In this document: positions 13,593 through 20,785 of the stretch, piece by piece | Layout: every line of letters begins with the position of its first letter | Numbering within the stretch: the stretch's first letter is position 1 | NCBI GenBank assembly: GCA_016784625.1 | Contig: JADHUF010000010.1 | Span: 1-22,373, forward strand | Length of the DNA: 22,373 nt | Source of the DNA: Candidatus Nitrosopumilus sp. | Lineage (GTDB): Archaea; Thermoproteota; Nitrososphaeria; Nitrososphaerales; Nitrosopumilaceae | Direction of reading: 5' to 3' | Position numbers and translations under genes: made by a program | Notes under the pieces: generated by a model | The model's database searches: none | Told to the model about the DNA's origin: nothing | Seen by the model: the letters and a program-made list of their open reading frames with translations, nothing else

Positions 13593-13718
13593 ATGACAAT
13601 TTGTAGCAAATGTAATAATGATGTAAAAAAAGTCTACGACTGTGATCATACTAATTTTGAAGAGTATTGTGTTGAATGCTATACCGAATTACATTACTAT
13701 ATGACTGAAAAAAAGTGA
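13593..13718 (+). CDS. Cys-rich microprotein, 41 residues
   Basis: The product reads MTICSKCNNDVKKVYDCDHT and ends CYTELHYYMTEKK. Cys4/Cys7, Cys17 with His19, and Cys26/Cys29 make a plausible double zinc site, similar to small treble-clef proteins. It sits 10 nt after the membrane-protein gene and 4 nt before the next gene. The tight spacing supports co-transcription. Function unknown. Confidence 0.68.
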   Translation: MTICSKCNNDVKKVYDCDHTNFEEYCVECYTELHYYMTEKK

Positions 13719-13722
13719 AAAT

Positions 13723-13971
13723 ATGCTAACAGATAGAGACATTGCCATTTATTCACTAGGTAAAACAGAAGGAGTTCATTCTATAGCTGAAACATTAGGT
13801 AAGGGACTAGATGATGAAAAATACATAGAATCTTGGAATAAAACTATGAAACTTTTGGGCACTGATATGCATCTAAAAGATCTTGAAAAGATCTATAATG
13901 AATTTGCAAAAAAAATGGATGAAGTGACAAATATTGATGATATTAAACAACCCAAAACAGACAAGAAATAA
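13723..13971 (+). CDS. Hypothetical protein, 82 residues
   Basis: A helical protein starting MLTDRDIAIYSLGKTEGVHS. It has a charged middle (LGKGLDDEKYIESWNKTMKL) and a basic C-terminus (KQPKTDKK). No domain is recognised. It is the third gene of the cluster with the membrane protein and the 41-residue Cys protein, starting 4 nt after the latter. Co-transcription is likely. Confidence 0.68.
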   Translation: MLTDRDIAIYSLGKTEGVHSIAETLGKGLDDEKYIESWNKTMKLLGTDMHLKDLEKIYNEFAKKMDEVTNIDDIKQPKTDKK

Positions 13972-14044
13972 TTTTTCAAATATTTGTCAATAGAATAATC
14001 TATTTGAAAATTTTCATATACTCTAAAAAATAAGACTCTGGTAG

Positions 14045-14713
14045 TTGAAAGCAATAATTTTAGCTGGTGGTCGTGGAAAAAGATTAAAGCCAATTACAGA
14101 CTATGTCCCAAAACCACTTGTACCAATAAAAAATATCCCAATTATTGAATGGCAAATAAAATACTTGAAAAAATATGGAGTAACTGAAGTAATCATTTGT
14201 ACAGGCTATAAAACAAAAATGATTGAAAATTATCTTGGTGTAAAAAATATTGGTGTTAAAGTAAGATTTTCAATTGAAACATCGCCTTTAGGTACAGGTG
14301 GCGCAATAAAAAAAGCTGGAAAAATGATTAATGACAAATCATTTTTTGTAATAAATGGAGATACTATTACAAATATTAATTTGAAGAAACTTACTAAAAT
14401 ACCAAATTCTATAGCATCAATTGAATTGAGAACTAAATTTGGAACTTTAAAAACAGATGGAGATAAAATACTACAATTCAAAGAAAAAAAAGAAATTTCA
14501 GGTTTATGGATGAATGCAGGAATTTACTATCTGCAAAAAGAAATACTAAAAGATTTACCAAGTAAGGGAGATATTGAAAAAACACTTTTTCCAGATTATG
14601 CAAAAAAAGGCAAACTCAATATAATTAAATTTAAAAATATAAAATGGCACTCAATAGATTCTTTTAAAGATATTGAAGATAGTGCATTAGAAATAGAAAA
14701 AATAATAAAATAA
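14045..14713 (+). CDS. Sugar-1-phosphate nucleotidyltransferase
   Basis: A 222-residue NTP-transferase family protein, which forms NDP-sugars from NTP and sugar 1-phosphate. The signature LAGGRGKRLKPITDYVPKPL near the N-terminus binds the nucleotide; NGDTIT (metal Asp) and ETSPLGTGGA follow, and the C-terminal part has WMNAGIYYL. There is no left-handed beta-helix, so it is the short form, like RmlA- or mannose-1-phosphate guanylyltransferase-like enzymes. Substrate unknown; a role in surface glycan or glycolipid precursors is likely. The start is TTG 14045; catatactc and tctaaaaa upstream are weak TATA candidates. Confidence 0.88.
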   Translation: MKAIILAGGRGKRLKPITDYVPKPLVPIKNIPIIEWQIKYLKKYGVTEVIICTGYKTKMIENYLGVKNIGVKVRFSIETSPLGTGGAIKKAGKMINDKSFFVINGDTITNINLKKLTKIPNSIASIELRTKFGTLKTDGDKILQFKEKKEISGLWMNAGIYYLQKEILKDLPSKGDIEKTLFPDYAKKGKLNIIKFKNIKWHSIDSFKDIEDSALEIEKIIK

Positions 14714-14724
14714 AATTTGAAATT

Positions 14725-14871
14725 TTATGCACCAGTTCGATGCAATGTGACCATCATGTATGCTACTTCCTCAACAAATGATTCATCTTTGCTAACTAGA
14801 GTGTATTTTGTAGCATCCTCCCAAAATGGTGCTTTTTGGTATGATTTTTCTATGAAAGTTTGTTCACTCAA
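14725..14871 (-). CDS. Small protein of 48 residues, TTG start
   Basis: The minus strand holds an open frame reading (M)SEQTFIEKSYQKAPFWEDAT and ending EEVAYMMVTLHRTGA. Its composition (Lys, Glu, aromatic residues, no rare clusters) resembles native proteins here. The overlapping plus-strand frame at 14717-14899 is Ser/Cys-rich and unlike its neighbours, so the minus frame is preferred. There is no ATG, and a stop lies just upstream, so TTG 14871 is the only sensible start. It converges with the nucleotidyltransferase, 11 nt apart. Family not recognised. Confidence 0.5.
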   Translation of the reverse strand: MSEQTFIEKSYQKAPFWEDATKYTLVSKDESFVEEVAYMMVTLHRTGA

Positions 14872-14943
14872 TATTTTTGATCATGATTTAATCGGATAAT
14901 GCTCCACCTCAATCAAAATTAACCCATTGCTAAAACAGATACG

Positions 14944-14951
14944 CTAAATAT
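14944..14951 (+). promoter_or_regulatory. TATA box of the oxidoreductase-thiolase-DUF35 operon
   Basis: ctaaatat lies 21-28 nt before ATG 14972 without a Shine-Dalgarno, so the first gene should be leaderless. The two downstream genes start within 1 nt and with a 4-nt overlap, so this is probably the only promoter. Confidence 0.55.
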
Positions 14952-14971
14952 CCAATGTACATACAATTTTC

Positions 14972-15937
14972 ATGCGTATTGCATGTAGTTTAGGCTCATT
15001 ACTTTCTGTAAATCAGGTACTAAAATGCACAAAAGTCCTGTCTAAAACCAGCATAGATACAATCTGGATACCTGAAACATGGGGTATGGAGAATTTCTCA
15101 ATGCTAAGTGCTGTTTCTAACAATACTAGAACTCAAAAAATAGGCTCATCTATTATCAATATCTATTCTCGTAGTCCGTCTACAATTGCCATGGGGGCAG
15201 CTACTATTGATACCATATCGGATGGAAGACTAGTTCTAGGTCTTGGAACAAGTAGTTTACCAATTATTGAAACTTTTCATGGGTACAAATTTGAAAATCC
15301 AGTACAAAGAATGAGAGAGTATGTTGAGATAATTAGATTAGTATTATCTAGAAAACAAGTTAATTATACGGGAAAAATTTTTGATTTAAAGAATTTTTCA
15401 TTATTAATTAAACCAAAAAGAGAATCAATTCCAATTTATTTAGCAGCTGTTAACCAAAAAATGGTTGATTTAACATGGGAAATTGCTGATGGTGTAATTT
15501 TTTATTTAAGACCATTAAATGAGATGAAAGAAACAATTGCAAAAATGCAATCAAAGAAAAAAATTGATGTTACTTGTCAGATAATTACTTGTATTGCAGA
15601 TGATTCAGATATTGCAATTGATCGTGCAAAAAAAACACTGGCATTTTATGTAGCTGTAGGTAAAATATACAGAGAGTTTTTGGCAAATAATGGATTCAAA
15701 AATGAAACAAATAACATATTTGATGAATTTCAAAAATCAGGATTAAAATCAATTCATGAATTTGTTACAGATACCATGTTAGAATCCCTTTGTATAACCG
15801 GTACCCCAAATGAATGTAAAAAACAATTTCAGAATTTTTGTAATACTGGAATTGATTTGCCAATTATTCAATTTAATCCAGTTGGAGATGTAACTAAGTC
15901 TTTTGAGTTGTTAAAAAAAACATTTTTGGATAATTAA
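14972..15937 (+). CDS. Luciferase-like (F420- or FMN-dependent) oxidoreductase
   Basis: A 321-residue TIM-barrel protein of the bacterial luciferase superfamily, closest in layout to F420-dependent methylene-tetrahydromethanopterin reductase-like enzymes. Visible motifs: SIDTIWIPETWG at the second strand, TRTQKIGSSIINIYSRSPST, the conserved TIDTISDGRLVLGLGTSS, and RMREYVEIIRLVL with the downstream PIYLAAVNQKMVDLTWEIADGV. Thaumarchaea make F420, so F420H2 is a likely cofactor, but FMN use cannot be excluded. Substrate unknown. It leads the operon with a thiolase and its DUF35 partner, pointing to acyl-CoA or lipid chemistry rather than C1 metabolism; that is inference. Confidence 0.85.
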   Translation: MRIACSLGSLLSVNQVLKCTKVLSKTSIDTIWIPETWGMENFSMLSAVSNNTRTQKIGSSIINIYSRSPSTIAMGAATIDTISDGRLVLGLGTSSLPIIETFHGYKFENPVQRMREYVEIIRLVLSRKQVNYTGKIFDLKNFSLLIKPKRESIPIYLAAVNQKMVDLTWEIADGVIFYLRPLNEMKETIAKMQSKKKIDVTCQIITCIADDSDIAIDRAKKTLAFYVAVGKIYREFLANNGFKNETNNIFDEFQKSGLKSIHEFVTDTMLESLCITGTPNECKKQFQNFCNTGIDLPIIQFNPVGDVTKSFELLKKTFLDN

Positions 15938-15938
15938 A

Positions 15939-17048
15939 ATGACTAACGTAGGAATTGCAGCATATGGAATTACTCCATTTACTAAAGATGATCAAAAGAT
16001 AGAGTCTGTTTTACTCAAATCTGCAAAAAATCTCTTTGAAAATAATTCTAAAATCAATAAAAAAGACATTGATGCTGTTTTAGTTTCTACAAATAACAAT
16101 GCCAAATACCTGTCTCCAATTTTATCTGAAATGCTTGGAATGCAGCCAAAAATTGCTCATTCTATAGAAAGCCTATGTAATTCAGGCACAAATTCCATAG
16201 TTTCAGCATATTCCTATATTGCATCTGGTCTTGCAGATATGGTTCTTGTTACTGGGGCTGAAAGATATGATAGTCCTGGGCAAATATTAGAGTGGGATGA
16301 TTCTAGAGGAGAATTCAAACATCCAATATTTTGGGCATCTATTTTTTCTAAATCATATAAACGTGAATTTTCAATTTCAGATGAACAACTAGCACTAGTT
16401 TCAGTAAAGAATCATAAACAAGCAAAAGAGAATCCTAATGCCCTTTCTTCTCAAACTTTTACAATACAAGATGTGATGAATTCTAAAAAACTAACAGATG
16501 ATCTTAAAGTATTGGATTGTTCTAGACCGTGCACAGGTAGTGCATCCATTATTCTAACATCTGAAGAAATGACAAAAAAAAATACAGATAATCCAATATG
16601 GATTACGGGTATTGGTCAAAAAACAACTTCAGCAGGATTTACAAAAAATACTTCATTTAGCTCAATGGATTCCACTAGACAAGCAGGGCATGCTGCATTA
16701 ACAATGGCAAATCATGATCTAAAAGACATTGATGTTGCAGAAATACATGATGCATTTTCTGTTTGTGAACCTATGGCATTAGAATCATTAGGTTTTTCTA
16801 AATCAGGTCAGGGAATTAGTATGATTCAAGAACTTTATGAAACAAATAATTTTAAAATAAATCCTAGAGGAGGGCTAATTGGAGCTGGACATCCTCTTGG
16901 TGCAACAGGTATAGCTCAAACTATAGAAATTACACAACAACTTCAATCAAATGCAGATAATAGACAAGTCGATAATGCAAAAATAGGACTTGTCCATAAC
17001 ATGTCTGCAGCAGCTACGTCTTCAACTGTGTTGGTTTTAGAAAAATGA
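15939..17048 (+). CDS. SCPx-type thiolase (acetyl-CoA C-acetyltransferase family)
   Basis: A 369-residue thiolase that starts 1 nt after the oxidoreductase gene. Nucleophile Cys80 sits in SLCNSGTNSI; the His of HDAF (His270) replaces the NEAF motif as in SCPx-type enzymes; the catalytic His318 is in GAGHPLGATG. The C-terminal site, usually Cys-x-Gly or HN-x-GG, reads HNMSAAAT here (353-360), so the second cysteine and the glycine pair are missing. Archaeal members join with HMG-CoA synthase and DUF35 proteins, or serve as acetoacetyl-CoA thiolase in the 3HP/4HB cycle. This one is a candidate for acyl-CoA thiolysis or condensation, with the altered site noted. It overlaps the DUF35 gene by 4 nt. 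Confidence 0.88.
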   Translation: MTNVGIAAYGITPFTKDDQKIESVLLKSAKNLFENNSKINKKDIDAVLVSTNNNAKYLSPILSEMLGMQPKIAHSIESLCNSGTNSIVSAYSYIASGLADMVLVTGAERYDSPGQILEWDDSRGEFKHPIFWASIFSKSYKREFSISDEQLALVSVKNHKQAKENPNALSSQTFTIQDVMNSKKLTDDLKVLDCSRPCTGSASIILTSEEMTKKNTDNPIWITGIGQKTTSAGFTKNTSFSSMDSTRQAGHAALTMANHDLKDIDVAEIHDAFSVCEPMALESLGFSKSGQGISMIQELYETNNFKINPRGGLIGAGHPLGATGIAQTIEITQQLQSNADNRQVDNAKIGLVHNMSAAATSSTVLVLEK

Positions 17049-17353
17049 GTTTCGATTCAGAGTTATCCAAAGGAAAATTTTGTGTCCCTGAATGTATTGT
17101 TTGTAAAAAAATTATTTGGCCACCTACAGAATTTTGTAATCATTGTTTTGGGCTAGTTTCTCTAAAAAACAGGGATATTGAAGGTAAAATCATCGAGTTT
17201 TCGAGGCAAAATGAGGATTATTTTTGTGTAGTAGAGTTTGAAGATACTATCAAAATAATGGCAAAAATTCAACAACCGCCAAACATAGGACAAATAGTCA
17301 AAATTTCAAAATGTGGAATTTCTAATGGGAATTATTTTTTCTATGTTAATTGA
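17045..17353 (+). CDS. DUF35 (ChsH2-like) zinc-ribbon/OB-fold protein
   Basis: A 102-residue DUF35 protein. The N-terminal rubredoxin-like zinc ribbon has Cys17/Cys20 (CIVCKKIIWPPTEFC) and Cys31/Cys34, with an extra Cys13. The OB-fold covers about 42-102 (GKIIEFSRQNEDYFCVVEFE). DUF35 proteins bind acyl-CoA and bridge thiolases to HMG-CoA synthase or related partners. Its ATGA overlap with the thiolase fits a complex made in equal amounts. The OB-fold is at the short end of the family. The gene's end overlaps the convergent methyltransferase gene by 8 nt. Confidence 0.87.
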   Translation: MSFDSELSKGKFCVPECIVCKKIIWPPTEFCNHCFGLVSLKNRDIEGKIIEFSRQNEDYFCVVEFEDTIKIMAKIQQPPNIGQIVKISKCGISNGNYFFYVN

Positions 17354-18173
17354 ATTTGGTATAGATGTAGGGAGTTTCAATTTTTTGATCAAAAGTCCAA
17401 ACAGTTGGTAATGAAACAGTGTCCACTACATTCAGATTATATTTTTCAATAAGTGAACCCCACCCACCATTGTTCAAATTGTTTGATAATTGTTTTTTAG
17501 AATGAGTTCCAGCAAATACAAATCCAGTGTTATTGGTTAGATCAGGACTGGAATTTACTTTCTCAATAATACTAGTTGCCAAAATATCTCCGCCCATTTG
17601 AGCGAGACCACCAATAAAAAATACAGGATGTTTCAAATGAAGTTTAGAATAATCAAACTCTAATGCATCTTCGCATTTTGGATTAAAGTTTTGGTTTGTT
17701 GACTTGGAAATCCCTTCTTGTAATTCTACTAGTACATCATCAATCTCAATACTGTGTGAAGTTAGGCCCAACATTTTCCCACAAAAAGCAATTCTCCCAT
17801 CACCAGAACCAATGTCTACTAATTCCGTATATCCTAATTTTTTTGCAATAGATGTCATTACATACGCAGACATTATCCATGTTGGATAAAATGGCTGACA
17901 ACTAGAACCATGTTTAATGCTATTTAGCCAGTATTGATTGATGTCCCCTTCATAAACAAAACATGGAATACCTGCAATTTTTTCTTCAAATGAATTAAAG
18001 TATATTGGATTTTTTTGAGCAAATTCATGAAGTATTTGCAAATTATCTACATCCATTGGAAATTCTTTAGAGGTAGAAATTGGAATTACCTCTTGAATAT
18101 GTGCATTTCCGGTATAATTTTTAGCAAAATCTTGTTTTATCAGAACTAAATTCTTGACAAGTTCATCAAACAT
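17346..18173 (-). CDS. SAM-dependent methyltransferase
   Basis: A 275-residue protein with a class I Rossmann-fold methyltransferase core. Motif I is LVDIGSGDGRIAF (118-130), followed by an acidic end of strand 2 (SHSIEID). Later strands (FFIGGLAQMGGDIL, TGFVFAGTHSK) fit the fold. The N-terminal 100 residues, including GIPCFVYEGDINQYW and SCQPFYPTW, form an extra domain of unknown purpose, which may recognise the substrate. No substrate-specific motif such as NPPY is seen. It lies convergent with the thiolase operon, and downstream of the small coiled-coil gene on the same strand. Confidence 0.82.
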   Translation of the reverse strand: MFDELVKNLVLIKQDFAKNYTGNAHIQEVIPISTSKEFPMDVDNLQILHEFAQKNPIYFNSFEEKIAGIPCFVYEGDINQYWLNSIKHGSSCQPFYPTWIMSAYVMTSIAKKLGYTELVDIGSGDGRIAFCGKMLGLTSHSIEIDDVLVELQEGISKSTNQNFNPKCEDALEFDYSKLHLKHPVFFIGGLAQMGGDILATSIIEKVNSSPDLTNNTGFVFAGTHSKKQLSNNLNNGGWGSLIEKYNLNVVDTVSLPTVWTFDQKIETPYIYTKFN

Positions 18174-18214
18174 GATTTCTATAAAATAAATGGGTTTGAT
18201 AAACTCACTGTAAT

Positions 18215-18415
18215 TTACTTTGATTTATCACGTAAAAGAAACGCAAGTTCTTGTTCAACTTTTTTTATTTGATCAATAGTTGTAGTTTTCAATTTTTCAA
18301 TATTCTCAATTTCTTTTTCTGAAGTATCTGTTATTAATTGAAAATCAAGATGTTTTAATGTATTTAGATAAAAATCCCTCTGTTCTAATAATTTTTCAAT
18401 TATAATCTCAGACAA
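18215..18415 (-). CDS. Small coiled-coil protein
   Basis: A 66-residue charged helical protein starting (TTG) with SEIIIEKLLEQRDFYLNTLK; the C-terminal helix has IDQIKKVEQELAFLLRDKSK. Two helices joined at about residue 30 suggest an antiparallel hairpin. No family is recognised. It is 41 nt upstream of the methyltransferase gene, which may share its mRNA, though gtttatc within that gap is a possible separate TATA box. Confidence 0.6.
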   Translation of the reverse strand: MSEIIIEKLLEQRDFYLNTLKHLDFQLITDTSEKEIENIEKLKTTTIDQIKKVEQELAFLLRDKSK

Positions 18416-18588
18416 TAATTTCTCTTCAAAAATGAGAGATTTATGGTTTTTAATTAATTCTAAAATTAATTAGATAAATAATGAGCATAAATCCTTCAAA
18501 TTTTTTAATGTAGAAATGACTTGGATCTTACATTTTATTGAGTTATTATGTAATTACCTGCTGTACTATATCTAATATAGAAAATAAC

Positions 18589-19161
18589 ATGCCATTGAAA
18601 ACAAAAGTAGGCTCTCTGATAATTACAAAACAAAAGATTGACGCAAAAACCAAAAGGAATCACAAAAAAGCAGCCAGAATTCGTCGACAACGAGGATACC
18701 AGTGGGAAGATACCCTGGTAAAACGATTCAATAGTGTAAAACAATGGAAGGCATTTAGACTTGGTTCACCAAGTATTGCATTACCAGATGTATTGGCAGT
18801 AAATACAGAAGAGAATACAATATTTACCATAGAAGCAAAATCTGGAACTAGTACATCTCTTCCAGTCCCAGCAGATCAAATTGAACGATGTCTAGAGTGG
18901 ATTAAAACATTTGATATTTACAAAAAAAGAAATGTCTTATTAGCATTCAAATTTCTCTCAAAGAAAAGAATAGACATAGGGCAATATGAAAGTCGAGAAT
19001 TACGAGAATATTACAAGGTTTGGGATACATCACTGGAAATTACAGATTGTGTCTGCACATATGAGGGCAAATTTTTTGCAAAAATAGAAGGTAGAAGAAA
19101 AGAACTGTTTCTTAAGGAATGTGTCATGCCATTTAAGACAAAACAAAGAAACAGTGTTTAA
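18589..19161 (+). CDS. Archaeal Hjc-like Holliday junction resolvase / PD-(D/E)XK nuclease
   Basis: A 190-residue PD-(D/E)XK-fold protein. Catalytic residues by position: Glu40 in RGYQWEDTLVKRF, Asp67 in LPDVLAV, and Glu82-x-Lys84 in IEAKSGTS. The segment AFRLGSPSIALPDVLAVN matches the Hjc pattern of a serine-containing loop before the PD. Hjc enzymes cut four-way DNA junctions as dimers. The basic N-terminus (KTKRNHKKAARIRRQRG) fits DNA binding. It is longer than typical Hjc (about 130 residues), with a C-terminal part, TSLEITDCVCTYEGKFFAKI, of unknown role. ATG 18589 is chosen over the far upstream TTG because actatat at 18564-18570 is close to TATA distance. Confidence 0.83.
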   Translation: MPLKTKVGSLIITKQKIDAKTKRNHKKAARIRRQRGYQWEDTLVKRFNSVKQWKAFRLGSPSIALPDVLAVNTEENTIFTIEAKSGTSTSLPVPADQIERCLEWIKTFDIYKKRNVLLAFKFLSKKRIDIGQYESRELREYYKVWDTSLEITDCVCTYEGKFFAKIEGRRKELFLKECVMPFKTKQRNSV

Positions 19162-19196
19162 CTTGGTTAATTTTCAAATCATTTTTTAAGGATAAA

Positions 19197-19661
19197 ATGT
19201 ATGAATATGCATTGTCAGATAAAAAAACAGATATTAAATTAACTGAGAAAAACTCAGAGTCATTATTAGAAACAATTTCTGATGCAGAAGTTAATTCAAG
19301 AATTAGTTTTGAAGAATTTACTGATGAAAGAACATTGATCAGTCAAGATACTTTTGGAAAGAAACAGATGAAGATCAAAGTACTTGAAGTATCTGATGAG
19401 ATTGCTCCATCAAAATGGAAACTTGGAGATCGTGTAAAAGTGACAAAAATTCTTGTAACAATTAAGCATCTTACAACTCAACAAGTAGAAGAAGGTGAAT
19501 TTGATATTGAATCTATTGAAAGAGAGTTAGCTGAAAAAAGACACTATACTTCAACAAACAGGTGGATCCCAGCAGACTATATTAAAAATGGGTATGTGCT
19601 GGGTTCGCATCACACCAGATTAATCAGTGATGCATCCGCATTAGATTATATCGTATTTTGA
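19197..19661 (+). CDS. Hypothetical protein, 154 residues
   Basis: An acidic protein starting MYEYALSDKKTDIKLTEKNS. A long disordered or helical first half is followed by a beta-rich segment (KLGDRVKVTKILVTIKHLTT) and a C-terminal part with RHYTSTNRWIPADYIKNGYV. No family is recognised. A Shine-Dalgarno-like aaggat at 19188-19193 lies 3 nt before the ATG. It is 35 nt after the nuclease gene and could be co-transcribed with it. Confidence 0.72.
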   Translation: MYEYALSDKKTDIKLTEKNSESLLETISDAEVNSRISFEEFTDERTLISQDTFGKKQMKIKVLEVSDEIAPSKWKLGDRVKVTKILVTIKHLTTQQVEEGEFDIESIERELAEKRHYTSTNRWIPADYIKNGYVLGSHHTRLISDASALDYIVF

Positions 19662-19697
19662 TCAAAAACTACATCTAACATTTATCTCTGAAAAACA

Positions 19698-19704
19698 TTA
19701 TAAA
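19698..19704 (+). promoter_or_regulatory. TATA box for the 105-residue acidic protein
   Basis: ttataaa lies 23-29 nt before ATG 19727, with no ribosome site, as for a leaderless transcript. Confidence 0.6.
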
Positions 19705-19726
19705 CAAAAGAATTTGAAAAATATGT

Positions 19727-20044
19727 ATGAGTTCAAAAGAATTTGAGGTAAATGGAACTGATTACAAAATTGTATTAACCGAGCAAGTAATTGGGCATGT
19801 AAATAATCTCAAAGAACTCTATAATGCAACATTTGAAGACCCTGAAAGTTTTGAAGATGTTAGTGCAGAAATTTCAAACACAATTAACGAAATTGCAGGT
19901 ACTGTAGAACCTTCAGCAGAAGATAGTGACCTTGATGGGTTAATTCAAGAGATTATCAAAGCAGTGGATACAAAAGCAGAGGCAATTGAAAAAGAATTAA
20001 ATGAAAAAGACACACCTAAAAAAAAATCAAAATCTAAAAAATAA
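19727..20044 (+). CDS. Acidic protein with basic C-terminal tail
   Basis: A 105-residue protein starting MSSKEFEVNGTDYKIVLTEQ. The body is strongly acidic and helical (ATFEDPESFEDVSAEI, EDSDLDGLIQEIIKAVDTKA) and it ends in KKKSKSKK. An acidic body with a lysine tail is common among nucleic-acid-associated or archaellum/regulatory small proteins, but no specific family is recognised. It has its own TATA box, so it is likely a separate unit. Confidence 0.72.
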   Translation: MSSKEFEVNGTDYKIVLTEQVIGHVNNLKELYNATFEDPESFEDVSAEISNTINEIAGTVEPSAEDSDLDGLIQEIIKAVDTKAEAIEKELNEKDTPKKKSKSKK

Positions 20045-20112
20045 TCTCATTTGACCTTAAACTCATAAAAAATTGTGGCATACATTATATTCTAAACACG
20101 ATATGTAGTATC

Positions 20113-20229
20113 ATGTCTGTAAGCTGTGAATGTGGAATTTGTGGCCATCATAATGAATCTGAATGTATTGAAAAAGAATGCAAATGTTGTTTAAATTTTC
20201 ATGAAAGATCAGGGCCTAAACGAAAATAA
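20113..20229 (+). CDS. Cys-rich microprotein, 38 residues
   Basis: The product reads MSVSCECGICGHHNESECIE and ends CLNFHERSGPKRK. Seven Cys (5, 7, 10, 18, 23, 25, 26) and three His (12, 13, 30) in 38 residues could bind two zinc ions or a metal cluster. ttatat at 20085-20090 lies 23-28 nt upstream as TATA box, supporting expression. Ten bases separate it from the convergent Cys-rich gene. Not recognised as a named family. Confidence 0.7.
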   Translation: MSVSCECGICGHHNESECIEKECKCCLNFHERSGPKRK

Positions 20230-20239
20230 TCATTGTAAA

Positions 20240-20347
20240 TTAATTACCTTTACTGTAACAACTACATTTTTTTAAAATATGTCTTGAGCATCCAAATAAT
20301 TTATGATCTTTACATCCACATAACACACATTTTTTTCCACCAGTCAT
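20240..20347 (-). CDS. Cys-rich microprotein, 35 residues
   Basis: The minus-strand product reads MTGGKKCVLCGCKDHKLFGC and ends KKCSCYSKGN. Cys7, Cys10, Cys12, Cys20, Cys28 and Cys30 plus His15 and His23 make a dense metal-binding pattern. Its ATG overlaps the stop of the upstream 124-residue gene (atga), implying translational coupling. It converges with the 38-residue Cys-rich gene, which it resembles in size and layout. Function unknown. Confidence 0.68.
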   Translation of the reverse strand: MTGGKKCVLCGCKDHKLFGCSRHILKKCSCYSKGN

Positions 20348-20718
20348 ATCTTTTCAATTAATTCTTTAACTTCTTCCATCATTTTTTTGTCTTCTAATGC
20401 TTCTATTATTTTTAATCTCATATTTTTTACTCTACTAAGATCATCAGAATACAAGGGTCCCATAGTTTCAATTTCTTGTTCAAAGTAGTAATTATCCAAA
20501 TAATGTTGAAATTTAGATTTTATTGTCTTAAAATCAGAAGTGGGGATTTTATCAATATTGATTTTTTTTAATATAACTTTTAAAAAACCGTTGATTTTCA
20601 GCATTTCTTTCTTGATGTTATCCAGATCATCTGGTTTATCGTTAATCTCTTTGAGAATATTGTAAGAATCAAGTACCTTGATGAGGATATTTTTCAGATG
20701 TTCATTGTAGGTAACCAT
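20344..20718 (-). CDS. Hypothetical helical protein, 124 residues
   Basis: An all-helical, charged protein starting MVTYNEHLKNILIKVLDSYN. Helical repeats follow (DNIKKEMLKINGFLKVILKK) and then YLDNYYFEQEIETMGPLYSD and KMMEEVKELIEKI. No family is recognised. It is the first gene of a pair with the 35-residue Cys-rich protein, overlapping by 4 nt, so the two are likely made in equal amounts and may interact. It diverges from thrC, with the gap (20719-20816) holding the thrC palindrome. Confidence 0.7.
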   Translation of the reverse strand: MVTYNEHLKNILIKVLDSYNILKEINDKPDDLDNIKKEMLKINGFLKVILKKINIDKIPTSDFKTIKSKFQHYLDNYYFEQEIETMGPLYSDDLSRVKNMRLKIIEALEDKKMMEEVKELIEKI

Positions 20719-20770
20719 AATTAATTTTTAGATTAATCCAATCTATAGTTTAGGAAAAATAGCTTGACTT

Positions 20771-20785
20771 GTGTAAAATTTACAC
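20771..20785. promoter_or_regulatory. Perfect palindrome upstream of the thrC promoter
   Basis: gtgtaaaatttacac has 7-bp perfect arms around one A. It ends 6 bp before the TATA-like tttaaatt (20792-20799), which itself lies 18-25 nt before ATG 20817. The site lies just upstream of where TFB would bind. It looks like an operator for thrC; an Lrp-type or other dimeric regulator is plausible but not shown. Confidence 0.55.

Noticed and set aside
14717..14899. Plus-strand 60-residue frame after the nucleotidyltransferase
   Set aside because: Ser/Cys/Phe-rich composition unlike neighbours; the minus frame at 14725-14871 is more protein-like.
18451..18472. Inverted repeat taattaat-tctaaa-attaatta in the gap before the nuclease gene
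   Set aside because: The arms are only A and T in an A/T-rich gap; no position relative to a promoter makes it convincing.
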